A DNA stretch of 7,404 nt from contig JACCRH010000048.1 of the NCBI GenBank assembly GCA_013813675.1, positions 1-7,404 on the forward strand. The letters run 5' to 3'. Source of the DNA: Gemmatimonadales bacterium. Lineage in GTDB: Bacteria > Gemmatimonadota > Gemmatimonadetes > Gemmatimonadales > GWC2-71-9. Below the pieces are notes generated by a model, which worked only from the letters and a program-made list of their open reading frames with translations, did no database searches and had not been told where the DNA came from. Position 1 is the stretch's first letter. Every line of letters starts with the position of its first letter. The translations under genes and the position numbers were made by a program. Shown piece by piece: positions 6,672 through 7,404 of the stretch.

Positions 6672-7404
6672 ACCGTGGCGGTTCCGACCCTCTGGTCTCG
6701 AGCCGTTCGAGCAACTCGCCGAGCCGCCGGAACTCCTCCCCGTAGCGAGCCCAGTCGATCTCCCGCTGCGCCTGGAGCGCGGCCTGGTAGCGGCGCTGTG
6801 CCTCGGCGATCAGCGCACTGACCCCGGAGTCGACGCTCTCCGCCATGGTGGCGACCGCCGGTGGCGGCTGACTGCGGGGCCCGCTGGGGCCGCCGAAGAG
6901 CTCGGTCAAGGCGGCCTCCAGCGTCTCCCGCATTACCACCTGGTTCTGATAGGCGACGATCACCCGCTTCAACTCCGGAATCCGACCGCCCTCCGCCTGG
7001 AGGTAGAGCGGCTGGACATACAGCAGCGATTCCTCGATCGGGATCACCAGCAGGTCGCCTCGGATCACCCGGGAGCCCCGCTGGTCCCACAGCGAGACCT
7101 GGCGGGATACCTCCGTGTTCTGGTTGATCCGGTTCTCGATCTGTTGCGGACCGAACACGAGACTCTGCCGGGAGAGCCGGTACACCCGCAGCTTCCCATA
7201 GACGTCGCCGTCGTTCCGCGCCACCATCCAGGCGGCCAGGTTGTCCTTGCCCCGCGGCGTGAAGGGCACCATGTAGATGAACTCGGCCTTCGATTCTTCC
7301 GGCAGGCGCATGATGATGTGTCGCATGAACGGCACGGCCCCATCGGACTCGGCGACGGTGGGGATCTGCCACTGGTCCTCCCGATGGTAGAAGTCCTCCG
7401 GCGC
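6670..7404 (-). CDS. UPF0182-family membrane protein, C-terminal part
   Basis: The last 244 residues of a gene that enters from the right edge; the frame is open through base 7404. Recognisable family segments are EDFYHREDQWQIP, EFIYMVPFTPRGKDN, WMVARNDGDVYGKL, SLWDQRGSRVIRGDLLVIPI, ESLLYVQPLYLQAEGG and ELKRVIVAYQNQVVM, in that order. After a Pro/Gly-rich linker (GGPSGPRSQPPPAV) the protein ends in a charged helix (IDWARYGEEFRRLGELLERL). UPF0182 proteins (COG1615) are large, roughly 900-1000 residues, with several membrane helices in the missing N-terminal half. What is seen here would be the non-membrane C-terminal domain. No biochemical function is established that I know of. A GTG at 7335 is only an internal codon, not the start. 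The hybrid kinase follows after nine bases, a possible functional link. Confidence 0.93.
   Translation of the reverse strand, partial: APEDFYHREDQWQIPTVAESDGAVPFMRHIIMRLPEESKAEFIYMVPFTPRGKDNLAAWMVARNDGDVYGKLRVYRLSRQSLVFGPQQIENRINQNTEVSRQVSLWDQRGSRVIRGDLLVIPIEESLLYVQPLYLQAEGGRIPELKRVIVAYQNQVVMRETLEAALTELFGGPSGPRSQPPPAVATMAESVDSGVSALIAEAQRRYQAALQAQREIDWARYGEEFRRLGELLERLETRGSEPPR

Noticed and set aside
5909..7372. Long minus-strand frame spanning the kinase and UPF0182 genes
   Set aside because: It lies out of frame with two well-recognised genes and shows no domain of its own.

Overview
The window is dense, GC-rich bacterial chromosome-type DNA with five protein genes, two of them cut by the window edges. 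It has no RNA genes, CRISPR arrays, insertion sequences or phage genes that I can see. The GC-rich coding, the dispersed palindromic repeat reading GTCATCCTGAGC...GCGAAGGAG, a multi-sensor hybrid histidine kinase and a UPF0182 membrane protein together suggest a Gram-negative environmental bacterium, possibly Gemmatimonadota or a similar soil phylum. The Gram-negative part is well supported by the TolC-type outer-membrane protein and lipoprotein adaptor. The phylum is only a guess.

Left part (1-2443, minus strand): a compact export operon. A TetR/AcrR-family regulator (2409-1747) is followed by a TolC-type outer-membrane channel (1750-431) and a HlyD/YbhG-like periplasmic adaptor (434 to beyond base 1). 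Both junctions are four-base ATGA stop/start overlaps, so the three genes are probably co-transcribed and translationally coupled. The inner-membrane pump component should lie just outside the window, past base 1. The promoter ahead of the regulator has a perfect TTGACA -35 box, and a nested palindrome covers its -10 box and the start codon. That arrangement fits autorepression by the regulator.

Middle (2444-4125, plus strand): a divergent intergenic region carries one copy of the dispersed palindromic repeat. It is followed by an exported M24-family (Xaa-Pro aminopeptidase-like) metallopeptidase with all five metal ligands present. The other repeat copy, in the opposite orientation, lies inside the open frame of the adaptor gene, between its best-supported start and its lipoprotein signal. 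This is the most unusual thing in the window.

Right part (4165-7404, minus strand): the C-terminal part of a UPF0182-family membrane protein enters from the right edge. Nine bases after its stop codon begins a soluble hybrid histidine kinase, PAS-GAF-PAS-kinase-receiver. The pair looks like one transcription unit and converges on the peptidase gene across a 39-base gap. I see no wholly new system. The points worth checking are the repeat inside the adaptor leader, the inverted repeat pair around tetR-tolC, the promoter/operator layout, and the UPF0182-kinase linkage.
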